A DNA stretch of 37,388 nt from Streptomyces aurantiacus (GCF_001418335.1 NZ_LIPP01000014.1:1-37388); one strand, 5' to 3'; shown: positions 15,798-27,035, counted from the first letter of the stretch. Notes: generated from the letters alone by a model not told the origin. Translations and numbers: made by a program.

Positions 15798-17996
15798 ATG
15801 AGCGGGGGAGGGATGCGCACAGTGGTCACTGGTCTGCCGGACCCAGCACTTCGCTTCCCAGGGCCGCTGCCCCTCCTGGTATCGATGTCTGACATCGCGA
15901 CGTTCGCCCGGGTGAAGCGCCCTGTCGTGTCCACCTGGCGCCGACGCCACTCGGACTTCCCCGCCGCCATGTCCGAGAACTCGGGACGGCCGTTGTTCGA
16001 CGGCGTGCAGGTGACCGACTGGCTGATCGCCTCCGGCCTTGGCAACGCCGCCCCGCAGGAGCTCCGATCCGAGCTGGCCCTTTTCGGCATCATCGCGCTG
16101 CGGGACCGTTTCACGCCGTGGCAGCTGGTCGAGACGCTGGGCAGCTTGCTGTGCCTGCGCCGGCTCGACGGCCGCCCACTGGCCGACAATGCGAACGTCT
16201 CCCCAACCTCCCCGCCCGACGCCGAAGCCGACGAGGTCCTCTGGTCCGCGCTGCTGCGCCGAGCCGAACGGATCGACGTGGAGGACGATTTCGTACTCCA
16301 CGAGCTTCGCTCGATCGACGCCACGGCGGCCCCGCTCGCCCGCCTCGCCGAAGACCTGGTCGAATCCGCCTACGACGAGCGCGGCGCGTACGAGTGGCTG
16401 CTCGCAGCCCGCTCCCGGCTCGGGCTGGACTCCCTCGCCGCCGACGCTGTCACCCCGGAGCTGCGGAGCCTGCTCACCCAGCTCACCGACCTCCGCGTCC
16501 GCCTTGAGCGAGGCGAGTCCCTCACCCTCGCCGACCCGCACGCCCGCGCCGGCGACCTGCTCGCCGCGCTCCTCGACGACACGGAGGACCGCGACCGCGT
16601 CACCGTCCTCGCCGCCGACCCCGACGACCGGCTCACCCGCATCACCCGCCGCCGCTTCCTGCTCGCGGGCGTAAGCGAACTCGACCTGGACGTGCAGACC
16701 GGCTCCGACCTGGAGGAACGCTTCGCAGACCCGGACCTCGTCGTCACCCAGCTCCCGTACCGTCCGGGCGAGGACCGCTCGGTACTCGCCGCCCTGACGG
16801 AGCTCGAACGCGTCGCCTACCTCCTCCGCCCCGGCTGCACGGCCCTCGTCCTCGGACCGGCCGACGCACTCGTCGACGAACTGAAGAGCACCGAGGCCGC
16901 ACAGCTCCGCTCGGCCCTCTTGCGCGAGAACATCGTTGAGTCGATCATCGCGCTTCCTGGCGGGGTCCTGCCCTTCCGCCCCGGCTACCGTCCCGCGCTG
17001 TGGACGCTCACACGCAGTCCCGTCCGGGAGGCGGAGGGCATGGTCTTACTGGCCGACATCAGTTCGGAACAGCTCACGCCGGGTGTGCGCATGCGGCTCG
17101 CCGAGGACGTCCTCCTCTGGCGGGCAGAAGGCTTCCGAGGACTCGACGGTCACGACCCGCGCTACGGTCGTGTGGTCCCCGTCGCCGACCTGGACCGGGC
17201 CTTCGGCGGTCCCCTGACCCCACCTGCGCCGCCAGCTTCCGCGATCTGGTCCGACAAGGTCACCGAACGCCCCGCCCTGATCGCCGAGGCCGAGGCCCGC
17301 CTGGAGCGCGCGACGGCGGATACCCGCACGTACGAGGACGAGCGAGGCCCTTACCGAGGGGCCGTAATGCGCAGGGTCGGTCGCCTGCCCAGGCGCACCA
17401 CCCTCGGCAAGCTGATCACCGCACGCAGGGTGACACGCTTCCCCGGCCACCGTATCGACGAGAAGCAGCTCACCCGGGACGGCCACCACACCGTCCTGGG
17501 TCCCGAGGAGATCACCGGCGAACGACCCGTGGGCGACCGCCGCATCGACCGCCTGTTGCTGGCGACGGCGTACGAACGGGCGGCGCTCACCGAGCCCGGT
17601 GACGTCGTCTACACCCTCGCGCCCCGCCTCGGCGTGTACGTCGACCACGACGGTTTCTCGGTCGTTGCGTTTCCGGCCCGCGTGCTCCGCGTCAACGCCG
17701 ACGCCACCCGCCCGCTCTCCCCTCGGGTCCTCGCGGCCCTGCTCGGTGCGGCCCGTGGCACTGCCCGCAGCCCCAGCGCGGTGCGCCCCGCCCGCCGTAT
17801 CGAGGACTACCAGCTCCCCGACCTCGACCCGGACGAGGTCCAGCGCTTCGACGCCGTCCTCGCCGAGACCGAACGCCGGGAACGCCTGCTGCGCGCCCAG
17901 GCCGACGCCCTCGCCGAGGCCCGCCGCTTGACCATCGCGGGCCTGGCCGACGGCACCCTCACCCTCGGCGAAGCCCGAACCATCAACCGCACGTAA
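15798..17996 (+). CDS. Degenerate N6-adenine methylase fused to a specificity-like domain
   Basis: A 732-aa protein. The start is ambiguous: ATG 15798, ATG 15813 or GTG 15822, the last best spaced from GGGGGAGGG. Residues about 28-75 form a helix-turn-helix-like segment (SDIATFARVKRPVVSTWRRR). The middle is a methyltransferase fold, but the AdoMet motif expected as DPACGSG reads DPHARAGDLL, and the catalytic NPPF/Y is replaced by TQLPY. The HsdM-like IALPGGVLPFRPGYRPALWTL region remains. The C-terminal ~200 residues resemble a target-recognition domain plus coiled coil (LGKLITARRVTRF, EPGDVVYTLAPRLGVYV, then ETERRERLLRAQADALAEAR). It leads the hsdMSR operon, 41 bp before hsdM. My inference is a catalytically dead methylase used for DNA recognition or regulation. 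Confidence 0.75.
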   Translation: MSGGGMRTVVTGLPDPALRFPGPLPLLVSMSDIATFARVKRPVVSTWRRRHSDFPAAMSENSGRPLFDGVQVTDWLIASGLGNAAPQELRSELALFGIIALRDRFTPWQLVETLGSLLCLRRLDGRPLADNANVSPTSPPDAEADEVLWSALLRRAERIDVEDDFVLHELRSIDATAAPLARLAEDLVESAYDERGAYEWLLAARSRLGLDSLAADAVTPELRSLLTQLTDLRVRLERGESLTLADPHARAGDLLAALLDDTEDRDRVTVLAADPDDRLTRITRRRFLLAGVSELDLDVQTGSDLEERFADPDLVVTQLPYRPGEDRSVLAALTELERVAYLLRPGCTALVLGPADALVDELKSTEAAQLRSALLRENIVESIIALPGGVLPFRPGYRPALWTLTRSPVREAEGMVLLADISSEQLTPGVRMRLAEDVLLWRAEGFRGLDGHDPRYGRVVPVADLDRAFGGPLTPPAPPASAIWSDKVTERPALIAEAEARLERATADTRTYEDERGPYRGAVMRRVGRLPRRTTLGKLITARRVTRFPGHRIDEKQLTRDGHHTVLGPEEITGERPVGDRRIDRLLLATAYERAALTEPGDVVYTLAPRLGVYVDHDGFSVVAFPARVLRVNADATRPLSPRVLAALLGAARGTARSPSAVRPARRIEDYQLPDLDPDEVQRFDAVLAETERRERLLRAQADALAEARRLTIAGLADGTLTLGEARTINRT

Positions 17997-18037
17997 CCAA
18001 TCCACACCCACCCACCGACGAGTCGGAAGAAGGAACG

Positions 18038-19670
<1,633 letters not shown>

Positions 19671-19678
<8 letters not shown>

Positions 19679-20897
19679 GTGGCAGCGCGTTGTTAGCGAC
19701 CTCGAAGCTGACGGCATTCTCCTGGTGCAAGACGGCAACCACGGCGAGTATCGGCCGAGGCCAGCAGAGTTCGGGAACAGTGGAACGGCCTTCATTCGTG
19801 CCGCGGACATGAGGGGTGGGCGCCTTCTCTTCGAGTCGGCTCAAAAGATCAACGAAATCGCCAGGGAGAGAGTTCGAAAGGGAATTGGTGCACCCTGTGA
19901 CGTAATCCTCTCTCATAAAGGAACAGTGGGGAAGGTTGCTTTCGCCCCAGCAGTCAGCCCCCCATTTGTTTGCTCACCGCAGACAACGTTCTGGCGTAGC
20001 CTGAACCATGAAGCAATCGATCCCCTATATCTCTACGCTTTCCTTCAGTCTGAGCCTTTCAAGGCACAGCTTCGGGCCCGCGAAAATGAGTCCGATATGG
20101 CGGCATATGTATCGCTCACGGAACAAAGGCGATTGAGTGTTACTGTGCCACCATTGGAAATCCAGCGTGCGATTTCCGGCGTGCTTGGGGCGCTGGACGA
20201 CAAGATCGCGGTCAACGAGCGCGTCGCGGCAATGGCTCGCGAACTCGGTCTCACCTTCTATTCTCAGAGTCTTCATGATGACGACTCCACTGAAGTAGTT
20301 GTGGACTCAGTCGCGACTGCGCTGACTCGCGGCGTCGCTCCGAAATACGCAGACTCTTCGGATGAACTCACAGTGCTCAATCAGAAGTGCATTCGCGACG
20401 GGCGTGTGAATCTCGAACCCTCCCGTCTGACTCTCCGGGAGAAGGTCAAGGCCCCCAAGCTGTTGCAGCTTAACGACGTGCTAGTGAATTCAACGGGTGT
20501 TGGTACTCTCGGGCGGGTTGCCCGCTGGACCTTGGACCTGGACGCGACTGTCGACTCGCACATTACGATCGTGCGCTTCAATGAGAGCAAGGTCGACCCC
20601 GTTTGTGCCGGATTTGCCATGCTGCGTGCTCAGCCAGAGATCGAGGCGATGGGCGAAGGCAGCACTGGTCAGACCGAACTCCGGAGATCTCAAGTCGGTG
20701 AACTGGAACTCACCCTGCCCGGCCCTGCTGGCCAGAAGGAACTGCGCCCCAAGCTGGATGCGCTGGAGGAGCGAGCGGACCAGGCGCTCAGGGAGTCTTT
20801 GGCCTTGGCCAACCTCCGCGACACCCTCCTCCCCCAACTAATGTCGGGCAAGCTCCGAGTCCGAGACGCCGAGAAGATCGTGGAGGACGCCGTATGA
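19671..20897 (+). CDS. hsdS: Type I restriction-modification specificity subunit
   Basis: A 408-aa HsdS. The GTG at 19671 overlaps the end of hsdM (GTGACTGA) and has GGGAGG just upstream, so it is preferred over the in-frame ATG at 19620. Two target-recognition domains (about 1-165 and 205-350) are each followed by a helical conserved region: IQRAISGVLGALDDKIAVNE and, at the end, ELRPKLDALEERADQAL then LLPQLMSGKLRVRDAEK. These space the TRDs for a bipartite target. The TRD codons are notably richer in A/T than hsdM or hsdR (for example the stretch near 20080-20290), which fits exchange of recognition domains by recombination. The target sequence cannot be predicted. Confidence 0.93.
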
Positions 20898-23800
20898 CCA
20901 CCGAAAACGGCAGCGAGCACACAGACGCCCCCCACACCCCCGCCCACCTCGACGCCAAAATGACCGAGTCCACCTGGGAGCACCTGGCCCTGGATGAACT
21001 CGTGCAACTCGCCTGGGAGAAAAGGGCTGGCAAGGACCTGGCCCCCGGCACCGGCCATCGCCGCGACTGGGACGACCTGATCCTCCACGACGAACTCCAG
21101 GCAGCCATCGAAAAGCTGAACCCGGAGCTGACCTCCACCGCCGTCCACGAAGCCCTCCGAATCGCCACCGACCCTGCCTCCCGCGAGGCGTACCCGGAGA
21201 ACAAGCAGGCCCACGAGAACCTGACCACCGGCATTCGCCTCACCTACACCGACGAGTTCGGCGCCGAGCAGACCCCCACCGTCCGCCTCGTCGACTTCAC
21301 GGACGCCGACGTGAACAGCTACCTGGCCGTCAACCAGGTCACCGTCCGGGAGACCGACGGCAGTCACCGCCGCTTCGACATCGTCCTGTACGTCAACGGC
21401 CTGCCTCTCGCCGTCATCGAGCTGAAGAGCGCCTCCGACGAGAACGCGACCCTCAAGTCGGCGCACGCCCAACTCCAGACGTACGTCTCGGAGTTCCCGA
21501 TCGCGTTCCGCTACAACGTCCTCTGCCTGGTCTCGGACGGCATAACCGCCAAGTACGGCACAGCGTTCACGCCGTACGAACACTTCGCGCCCTGGAACGT
21601 CGACCACGAGGGCAAGCCCGTCGACACCAACGAGCCCGGCTACGACGGCCTCGACGCGCTGAACCTGGCCCTGCACGGCCTGTTCACGCAGGACCGGTTC
21701 CTCTCCCTCACCCGCAACTTCGTCAACTTCCCCCCGCCCAAGCCGGGCGAGCCCCTCTCCGGTAAGCGCATCGCGAAGCCGCACCAGTACTTCGCGGTGA
21801 ACAAGGCGGTGGACGCCGTCGTCGAGGCATCGCGGACGAACGGCCAGGCCGGCGTCGTCTGGCACACGCAGGGCGCGGGAAAGTCGGAGGAGATGGTGGA
21901 GACAGCCGCGCTCGTCCTCCGCCACCCGGCGCTCAACAACCCCACCATCGTCGTCATCACCGACCGCAACGACCTCGACGACCAGCTCTACGACACCTTC
22001 CTCGACAGCGAGTCCCTGCTGGAGGCAAAAGCTCACCAGATCGACACGCGCGAGGAGCTGCGCACCGAGCTGACGCGGCGCAACGTCGGGGGGATCGTCT
22101 TCACCACCCTCCAGAAGTTCGGCCTGAGCCAGGAGGAGAAGGCGGCCGGCAAGTCCCACCCCCTCCTCTCCGAGCGCCGCAACATCCTGGTGATCGTCGA
22201 CGAGGCCCACCGCTCCCACTACGACAGCCTCAACGGCTACGCCCGCCACCTGCGCGACGCCCTGCCGTATGCCACCCTGCTCGCTTTCACCGGCACACCG
22301 ATCTCGAAGGCCGAGGCCGACACCCGTGCCGTCTTCGGCGAGTACATCGACATCTACGACCTGAAGCGCGCCGTCGACGACGGGGCCACGGTCCGCGTGT
22401 TCCATGAGCCGCGTGTCATCAAGGTCGACCTGCCCAAGGGCGTCGACCCGAACAAGCTCGACGAGCAGGCCAACACCCTCACCGAGGGAATGGACGACGC
22501 CGAGCGCCGCCGCGCCATCCAGTACGCCACGACGATGAACACCGTCTACGGTGCCCAGGACCGCATAGCGAAGCTCGCCGACGACCTGATCGCCCACTGG
22601 GAGCAGCGCCGTGAGCTGGTCAAACCAGACATCGGCGCCCCCGGCAAGGCGATGGTCGTGTGCGCGACCCGCGAGATCTGCGTACGGGTCTTCGATGCGC
22701 TGGCCGAGCGGCGGCCCGGCTGGGTCAGTGACGAGGTCGACAAGGGCGTCATGAAGATCGTCTTCCACGGCGACCGCTCCGACCCCGAGCACATGCGCAA
22801 GCACTCGCTGCGCAAGTCCCAGCAGAAGGTCGTCCAGAAGCGCGCCAAGGACCCCGACGACGAGCTGGAACTGCTCATCGTCCACTCGATGCTGCTTACC
22901 GGCTACGACGCCCCGCCCATCCACACCCTGTACATGGACCGCCCGATGCAGGGCGCCAACCTGATGCAGGCGCTCGCCCGCGTCAACCGCCGTTTCCGCG
23001 GCAAGCAGGACGGTCTGCTCGTCGGCTACGCGCCTCTCACCGACAACCTCACCAAGGCCCTGCGCGAGTACTCGGACCAGGATCGCAAGGACCAGACCCT
23101 CGGCGCGGACATCGAACGGGCCGTCACCGAGGTCAAGAACGAGATCGCCACCATCAAGGGGCTTCTGGCCGGGAGCCGTTGGAAGGAGTGGCTTGCCGAC
23201 ACCGGCCGTCCCGACTCCCGCAAGCGCGCGCTGCGTCTGACCGCCGACTTCCTGCGCGATCCGAAGAACCCGGGCAACAAGGTCGAGCCCCCCGCCAAGC
23301 CGCTCTCCGTCCGCTTCAAGGACAGCGCGGCCCGGCTGGACCGTTTCTACCGTGTCTGCGCGATGAGCAAAGAGATCGCCGAGCGCTGCGAGGACCTGGA
23401 CGACTGGCGTCGTGACATCTCCTTCTTCAGCGAGGTCCGGGCCTGGATGATCAAGCTCGACGCCGCCCAGCGCGAGGCCAGCGGGGAGCCGCTCAGCGCC
23501 GAGGTCCAGCGTTACCTGCAGGCCCTAGCGGCCTCGGTCGTAGATGCCGACGACATCACCGACCTGTACGCGGAGGCCGGGATCGGCCGGCTGGACATCA
23601 CCCGTCTCAACGAGGCGCAGCTGCGCAATCTGGAGAACTCGGAGACCCCGCACCTGGTCACCGAGGCCCTGCGCCGCATGATCCAGCAGAAGATGCGCGA
23701 GGTGACCAAGCACAACGTCGTCCGCAACGAGAGCTTCACCGAGCGTCTGAACGATCTGATGAGGCGTTACATGCTCCAGCAGCTCACCAGCGCCCAGGTG

Positions 23801-24169
23801 ATCGCCGAACTCGCCGCCCTGGCACGGGAAGTGTCGGCGGAGGCCCGCCGTGGCGAGCGGTTCGACCCGCCGTTGACCCACGCAGAGCTGGCCTTCTACG
23901 ACGCCGTCGCACACCGCGACATGGCCGAGGCGATGGAGGGCGGCGACGACACGCTCGCCAAGATCGCTCGTGCCCTCGTCAAGGACATCCAGAAGAACCT
24001 CTCCGTCGACTGGCTCTCCCGCGAACCCGTCCGGGCGAAGCTCCGTACCCGCATCCGCCGCGTGCTGGCGATGTTCGACTACCCGCCTGAGGAGGAGCGC
24101 GAGGCGGTCGACCTGGTCCTCAAGCAGATGGAGATCGTGGCCGCCCTCTGGGCGCCCGCTGCGAAGTAG
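20894..24169 (+). CDS. hsdR: Type I restriction endonuclease/translocase subunit
   Basis: A 1091-aa HsdR overlapping hsdS by ATGA. The N-terminal nuclease has the PD-(D/E)xK core D162 (RRFDIVLYV) and E176-x-K178 (VIELKSA). The SF2 motor follows: Walker A QGAGKS with K330, Walker B DEAH at 436-439, motif III TFTGTP-like LAFTGTPI near 466, and later GYDAPPIHTLYMDRPM and QALARVNRRF for motifs V-VI. The C-terminal third is helical and binds the methylase core. Length and every motif are normal, so the system should cut DNA lacking the cognate methylation. A strong hairpin follows nine bases after the stop. Confidence 0.95.
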   Translation: MTTENGSEHTDAPHTPAHLDAKMTESTWEHLALDELVQLAWEKRAGKDLAPGTGHRRDWDDLILHDELQAAIEKLNPELTSTAVHEALRIATDPASREAYPENKQAHENLTTGIRLTYTDEFGAEQTPTVRLVDFTDADVNSYLAVNQVTVRETDGSHRRFDIVLYVNGLPLAVIELKSASDENATLKSAHAQLQTYVSEFPIAFRYNVLCLVSDGITAKYGTAFTPYEHFAPWNVDHEGKPVDTNEPGYDGLDALNLALHGLFTQDRFLSLTRNFVNFPPPKPGEPLSGKRIAKPHQYFAVNKAVDAVVEASRTNGQAGVVWHTQGAGKSEEMVETAALVLRHPALNNPTIVVITDRNDLDDQLYDTFLDSESLLEAKAHQIDTREELRTELTRRNVGGIVFTTLQKFGLSQEEKAAGKSHPLLSERRNILVIVDEAHRSHYDSLNGYARHLRDALPYATLLAFTGTPISKAEADTRAVFGEYIDIYDLKRAVDDGATVRVFHEPRVIKVDLPKGVDPNKLDEQANTLTEGMDDAERRRAIQYATTMNTVYGAQDRIAKLADDLIAHWEQRRELVKPDIGAPGKAMVVCATREICVRVFDALAERRPGWVSDEVDKGVMKIVFHGDRSDPEHMRKHSLRKSQQKVVQKRAKDPDDELELLIVHSMLLTGYDAPPIHTLYMDRPMQGANLMQALARVNRRFRGKQDGLLVGYAPLTDNLTKALREYSDQDRKDQTLGADIERAVTEVKNEIATIKGLLAGSRWKEWLADTGRPDSRKRALRLTADFLRDPKNPGNKVEPPAKPLSVRFKDSAARLDRFYRVCAMSKEIAERCEDLDDWRRDISFFSEVRAWMIKLDAAQREASGEPLSAEVQRYLQALAASVVDADDITDLYAEAGIGRLDITRLNEAQLRNLENSETPHLVTEALRRMIQQKMREVTKHNVVRNESFTERLNDLMRRYMLQQLTSAQVIAELAALAREVSAEARRGERFDPPLTHAELAFYDAVAHRDMAEAMEGGDDTLAKIARALVKDIQKNLSVDWLSREPVRAKLRTRIRRVLAMFDYPPEEEREAVDLVLKQMEIVAALWAPAAK

Positions 24170-24177
24170 CAACGCAT

Positions 24178-24209
24178 ACGGGAGGGCGCCACCAGGGGCG
24201 CCCTCCCGT
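24178..24209. terminator. Terminator after hsdR, 13-bp perfect stem
   Basis: ACGGGAGGGCGCC, loop ACCAGG, GGCGCCCTCCCGT. It begins nine bases after the hsdR stop and ends at the stop of the minus-strand ORF at 24209, so it can serve both converging transcripts. There is no T-tract. Confidence 0.8.
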
Positions 24210-24562
24210 CACGGCCAGGTGCGCTCAACGCGGTCGTGCCGCACGGCGTACGCCGCCGGGCCGCCCTTCTCGATGGCCCGGCGGTTCGCGTCACGGCGTG
24301 CGACGAGACGCTCGACCATCTCGACACTGCGAAGCTGCTGGTTGTCCAGGTAGAACAGCACCGCCTCGTGCTCCAGGACGGACTGTCTTATGTCTCGGAT
24401 CTTTTGATAACCCTGGTTATCACTGAAAACATGGATTAGCAACTTCTCCGCCTCTAACGTCTGCTCCGTAACACCGGGCTCGCGCAAAGCGAGAGGCTCA
24501 CCCCTCTCGCTCACCGCACGAGCCCGGCCCCGGAACCGACCACGGAGGGCGGAGAGCACCAT
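24209..24562 (-). CDS. Small hypothetical ORF, possibly a C-terminal gene fragment
   Basis: The frame is open for 117 codons, but only the last ~60 (VLEHEAVLFYLDNQQLRSVE, MVERLVARRDANRRAIEKGG, ending VERTWP) show strong Streptomyces codon bias and sensible sequence. The upstream half has unusual codons (TTA, ATA, CTA, CAA) and runs into the ribosome site of the next plus-strand gene. The real gene may start near 24430, or this may be the 3' end of a gene lost by rearrangement. No function is recognised. Confidence 0.35.
   Translation of the reverse strand: MVLSALRGRFRGRARAVSERGEPLALREPGVTEQTLEAEKLLIHVFSDNQGYQKIRDIRQSVLEHEAVLFYLDNQQLRSVEMVERLVARRDANRRAIEKGGPAAYAVRHDRVERTWP
24488..24511. repeat. 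9-bp inverted repeat upstream of the SMC-like gene
   Basis: AGCGAGAGG, six-base loop, CCTCTCGCT, ending 49 bases before the ATG at 24561. It may be an operator or a leader hairpin for the ATPase operon. Confidence 0.4.
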
Positions 24563-27035
24563 GACGGAACACCCCGAACAGAGCGAGCCGAACGCATCTG
24601 ACCATCAGGTCGATCATCGCCGAGGCGCCTCCTCGACGCTCTCTCGCCTGAACGCCCGCCTCGAAAGCTCGGCGCTTGCGGAGGAACCTCGGGCACTCCT
24701 GCGAGAGGCACTGGGCGCCACCGCGACGGAGTCCTCCGGCACCCCTGCTGGTCCGCACCCGGACCAGCGGGTGTTCCTCGACTCCATCAGCGTCAACGGC
24801 TTTCGCGGCATCGGCCGCAAGGCACGTCTGCCGCTGACCGCGAAGCCTGGAGTCACCCTCGTCGTGGGGCGTAACGGCTCGGGGAAGTCCAGCTTCGCCG
24901 AGGGCATTGAGACGGCGCTCACGGGTCGGACCGCCCGCCTGGACAAGCAGCGGGGCGAGGTGTGGCGCCGGCACTGGCGCAACCTTCACGACGGGGCCGA
25001 CCCGAGGGTCGAGGTCCGCCTCGCCATCGCGGGCGACCCCCGGCTGTCCACCCTGACGTGCACCTGGCCCGGCGACGACGTCACCGCCCCCGAGGCCGAG
25101 TTCAGGCGGCCGGGCCACGGCCGTCGGCCCTTCGTCGGCACCGGGTGGGAGCGGGCCCTGAACGACTACAGCCCCTTCCTGTCGTACGCGGATCTCGACA
25201 AGGTCCTCAACGGCAGGCCCAGCGAGCAGTACGACTCGGTCGCCGCCATCCTCGGCCTCCGTGAACTGACCGACGCGGACGACCGGCTCCAGGGCATCGA
25301 GAAGGCGCTCGACTCCGCGCTGAAGCAGGCCGAGGAAGAACGGCCCGTGCTCGCCGGGGCGTTGTCCGCGCTGGACGACCCGCGGGCGGTACGCGCGCTC
25401 GCGGTCCTTGGCAAGGCGGGCGACCCCGACTTCGTCGTGCTCGACGCCCTCGTGACCTCACTGCCCGACGCGGACGAGAGCCGTCTCCGGGAACTGCGGA
25501 CGACCGCCGCGCTGACCGGACCGGACCTCGGCATGGTCGGCGCGGCCGTGGACCGGCTGCGCGAGGCCGTCGCCGTACTTGACGACGTACGTGCCTCGGG
25601 CGCCGAGGACGCCCACCAGCGCGCGGAACTGCTGGCCAAGGCCCTGGAGCACAGCCGTCGGCACGAGGACGAGGACACCTGCCCAGTGTGCGGGTCCGAC
25701 CGGGCGCTCGACGAGGCGTGGGCCGAGCGGGCCGCCGAACAGGTGGCGACCCTGCGGCAGGAGGCCGCGACCGCGCGGGAGGCCCGTACCGGGCTGCGGG
25801 ACGCGGTGGACGCCCTCCGCTACCTGGTCACCCCGGTCCCCGCGTGGCTGCCCGCCCCGCTCGTGGACCCGTGGGAGGAGTGGAAGGCGTGCCGGGCGAT
25901 CGACGACGCCGAGCGGCTTGCAGCCCGCGCCGAGACCGCCGCGCTCGTCCTCGCCGACGCCTGCGCCGCGCTGCGCGACGAGGCGCTGCGGGAGCTGGAA
26001 AAGCTCGACGAGGAGTGGCGCTCCTGTGTCACCCGCCTGGCGGGCTGGCTCGACCGGGCCCGGCCTGCGTACGCCGGCAGGCCCCGGCTGTGCCAGGTCA
26101 GGGCGGCCCGTAAGTGGCTCAAGGAGGCGCGTGCCGAGCTGCGCGAGCAGCGGCTGCGGCCGTTCGAGGATCACTCGCAGCGGATCTGGGAGGAACTGCG
26201 TCAGCAGAGCAACGTGGACCTGCGTTCTGTGCGCCTGACCGGTAGCGAGAAGGCCACCGTGCGCAAGCTGGTGATGGATGTGTCCGTCGACGGCACCGAG
26301 GCGGCGGCCCTTGGCGTCATGAGCCAGGGCGAACTGCACTCCCTCGCGCTCTCGCTCTTCCTGCCGCGCGCCGCCGCGCCGGACAGCCCCTTCGGTTTTG
26401 TCGTCATCGACGACCCGGTGCAGTCCATGGATCCCGCCAAGGTCCACGGCCTCGCGAAGGTGCTGCATGGCCTTGGGGCGACTCAGCAGGTCGTGGTCTT
26501 CACCCACGACACGCGGCTCCAGCGAGCCTTCACCAACCAGGAATTCCCGGTGACCGTACTGGAGGTGGAGCGGGCGTGCCGGTCCGTGGTGACCGTGAGC
26601 CGGGTGACCGATCCGGTCGGTCAGGCACTGGCCGACGCACGCGCTCTCATCCGCACGCGAAACCTCCCGCCGGTCGCGATGACCCATGTGCTGCCCAGCC
26701 TCTGCCGCGCCGTCCTGGAACGGGCCTTCTCCGAGGCCGCGTGGCTGCGGCTGCACCGGGCGGGGCTGGCCGAACACGAGGCGGAGAAGACCGTCGCGGG
26801 GGCCGTCACGCTGATGGACATCGCCGCGCTGGGGCTCTTCGGAGACCCGTCGAAGAAGGCGGGTGACGTCTACCGCGAGCTGCGCAGGCGTTGCGGCCCC
26901 GGGGCGATGGACCTCATCCGGCAGTGCCAGGAGGGCGCCCACCCGTCGGGCACCTCGATGCCGGACCCCCACCGGTTCGTGGACGACATCAAGGCCGTCG
27001 CCCTGACGGTACGCAAGCCCGAGGAGGGGCCGTGA
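24561..27035 (+). CDS. SMC/Rad50-like ATPase, RloC-like anticodon nuclease candidate
   Basis: An 824-aa protein behind GGAGGGCGGAGAG. The ABC-type head is split as in Rad50: Walker A GRNGSGKSS at 103-111, signature SQGE at 588-591, Walker B VVIDDPVQSMDP with D617-D618. A coiled coil in between carries a zinc-hook C374-P-V-C377. After the ATPase a helical C-terminal domain has R716-x3-E720 (CRAVLERAF) and H794 in RQCQEGAH. This matches the R-x3-E...H layout known for PrrC/RloC anticodon nucleases and a HEPN-like Rx6H. RloC genes are linked to type I restriction loci, as here. I infer a tRNA-cleaving back-up that acts when restriction is inhibited. It could instead be another SMC-type defence ATPase. 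Confidence 0.75.
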   Translation: MTEHPEQSEPNASDHQVDHRRGASSTLSRLNARLESSALAEEPRALLREALGATATESSGTPAGPHPDQRVFLDSISVNGFRGIGRKARLPLTAKPGVTLVVGRNGSGKSSFAEGIETALTGRTARLDKQRGEVWRRHWRNLHDGADPRVEVRLAIAGDPRLSTLTCTWPGDDVTAPEAEFRRPGHGRRPFVGTGWERALNDYSPFLSYADLDKVLNGRPSEQYDSVAAILGLRELTDADDRLQGIEKALDSALKQAEEERPVLAGALSALDDPRAVRALAVLGKAGDPDFVVLDALVTSLPDADESRLRELRTTAALTGPDLGMVGAAVDRLREAVAVLDDVRASGAEDAHQRAELLAKALEHSRRHEDEDTCPVCGSDRALDEAWAERAAEQVATLRQEAATAREARTGLRDAVDALRYLVTPVPAWLPAPLVDPWEEWKACRAIDDAERLAARAETAALVLADACAALRDEALRELEKLDEEWRSCVTRLAGWLDRARPAYAGRPRLCQVRAARKWLKEARAELREQRLRPFEDHSQRIWEELRQQSNVDLRSVRLTGSEKATVRKLVMDVSVDGTEAAALGVMSQGELHSLALSLFLPRAAAPDSPFGFVVIDDPVQSMDPAKVHGLAKVLHGLGATQQVVVFTHDTRLQRAFTNQEFPVTVLEVERACRSVVTVSRVTDPVGQALADARALIRTRNLPPVAMTHVLPSLCRAVLERAFSEAAWLRLHRAGLAEHEAEKTVAGAVTLMDIAALGLFGDPSKKAGDVYRELRRRCGPGAMDLIRQCQEGAHPSGTSMPDPHRFVDDIKAVALTVRKPEEGP

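Noticed and set aside
20690..22924. Long open frame on the minus strand opposite hsdR
   Set aside because: Val/Gly/Asp-rich low-complexity translation mirrors hsdR codons; no ribosome site or motif.
25458..26972. Minus-strand open frame opposite the SMC-type ATPase
   Set aside because: Shadow; Walker and hook motifs support the plus strand.
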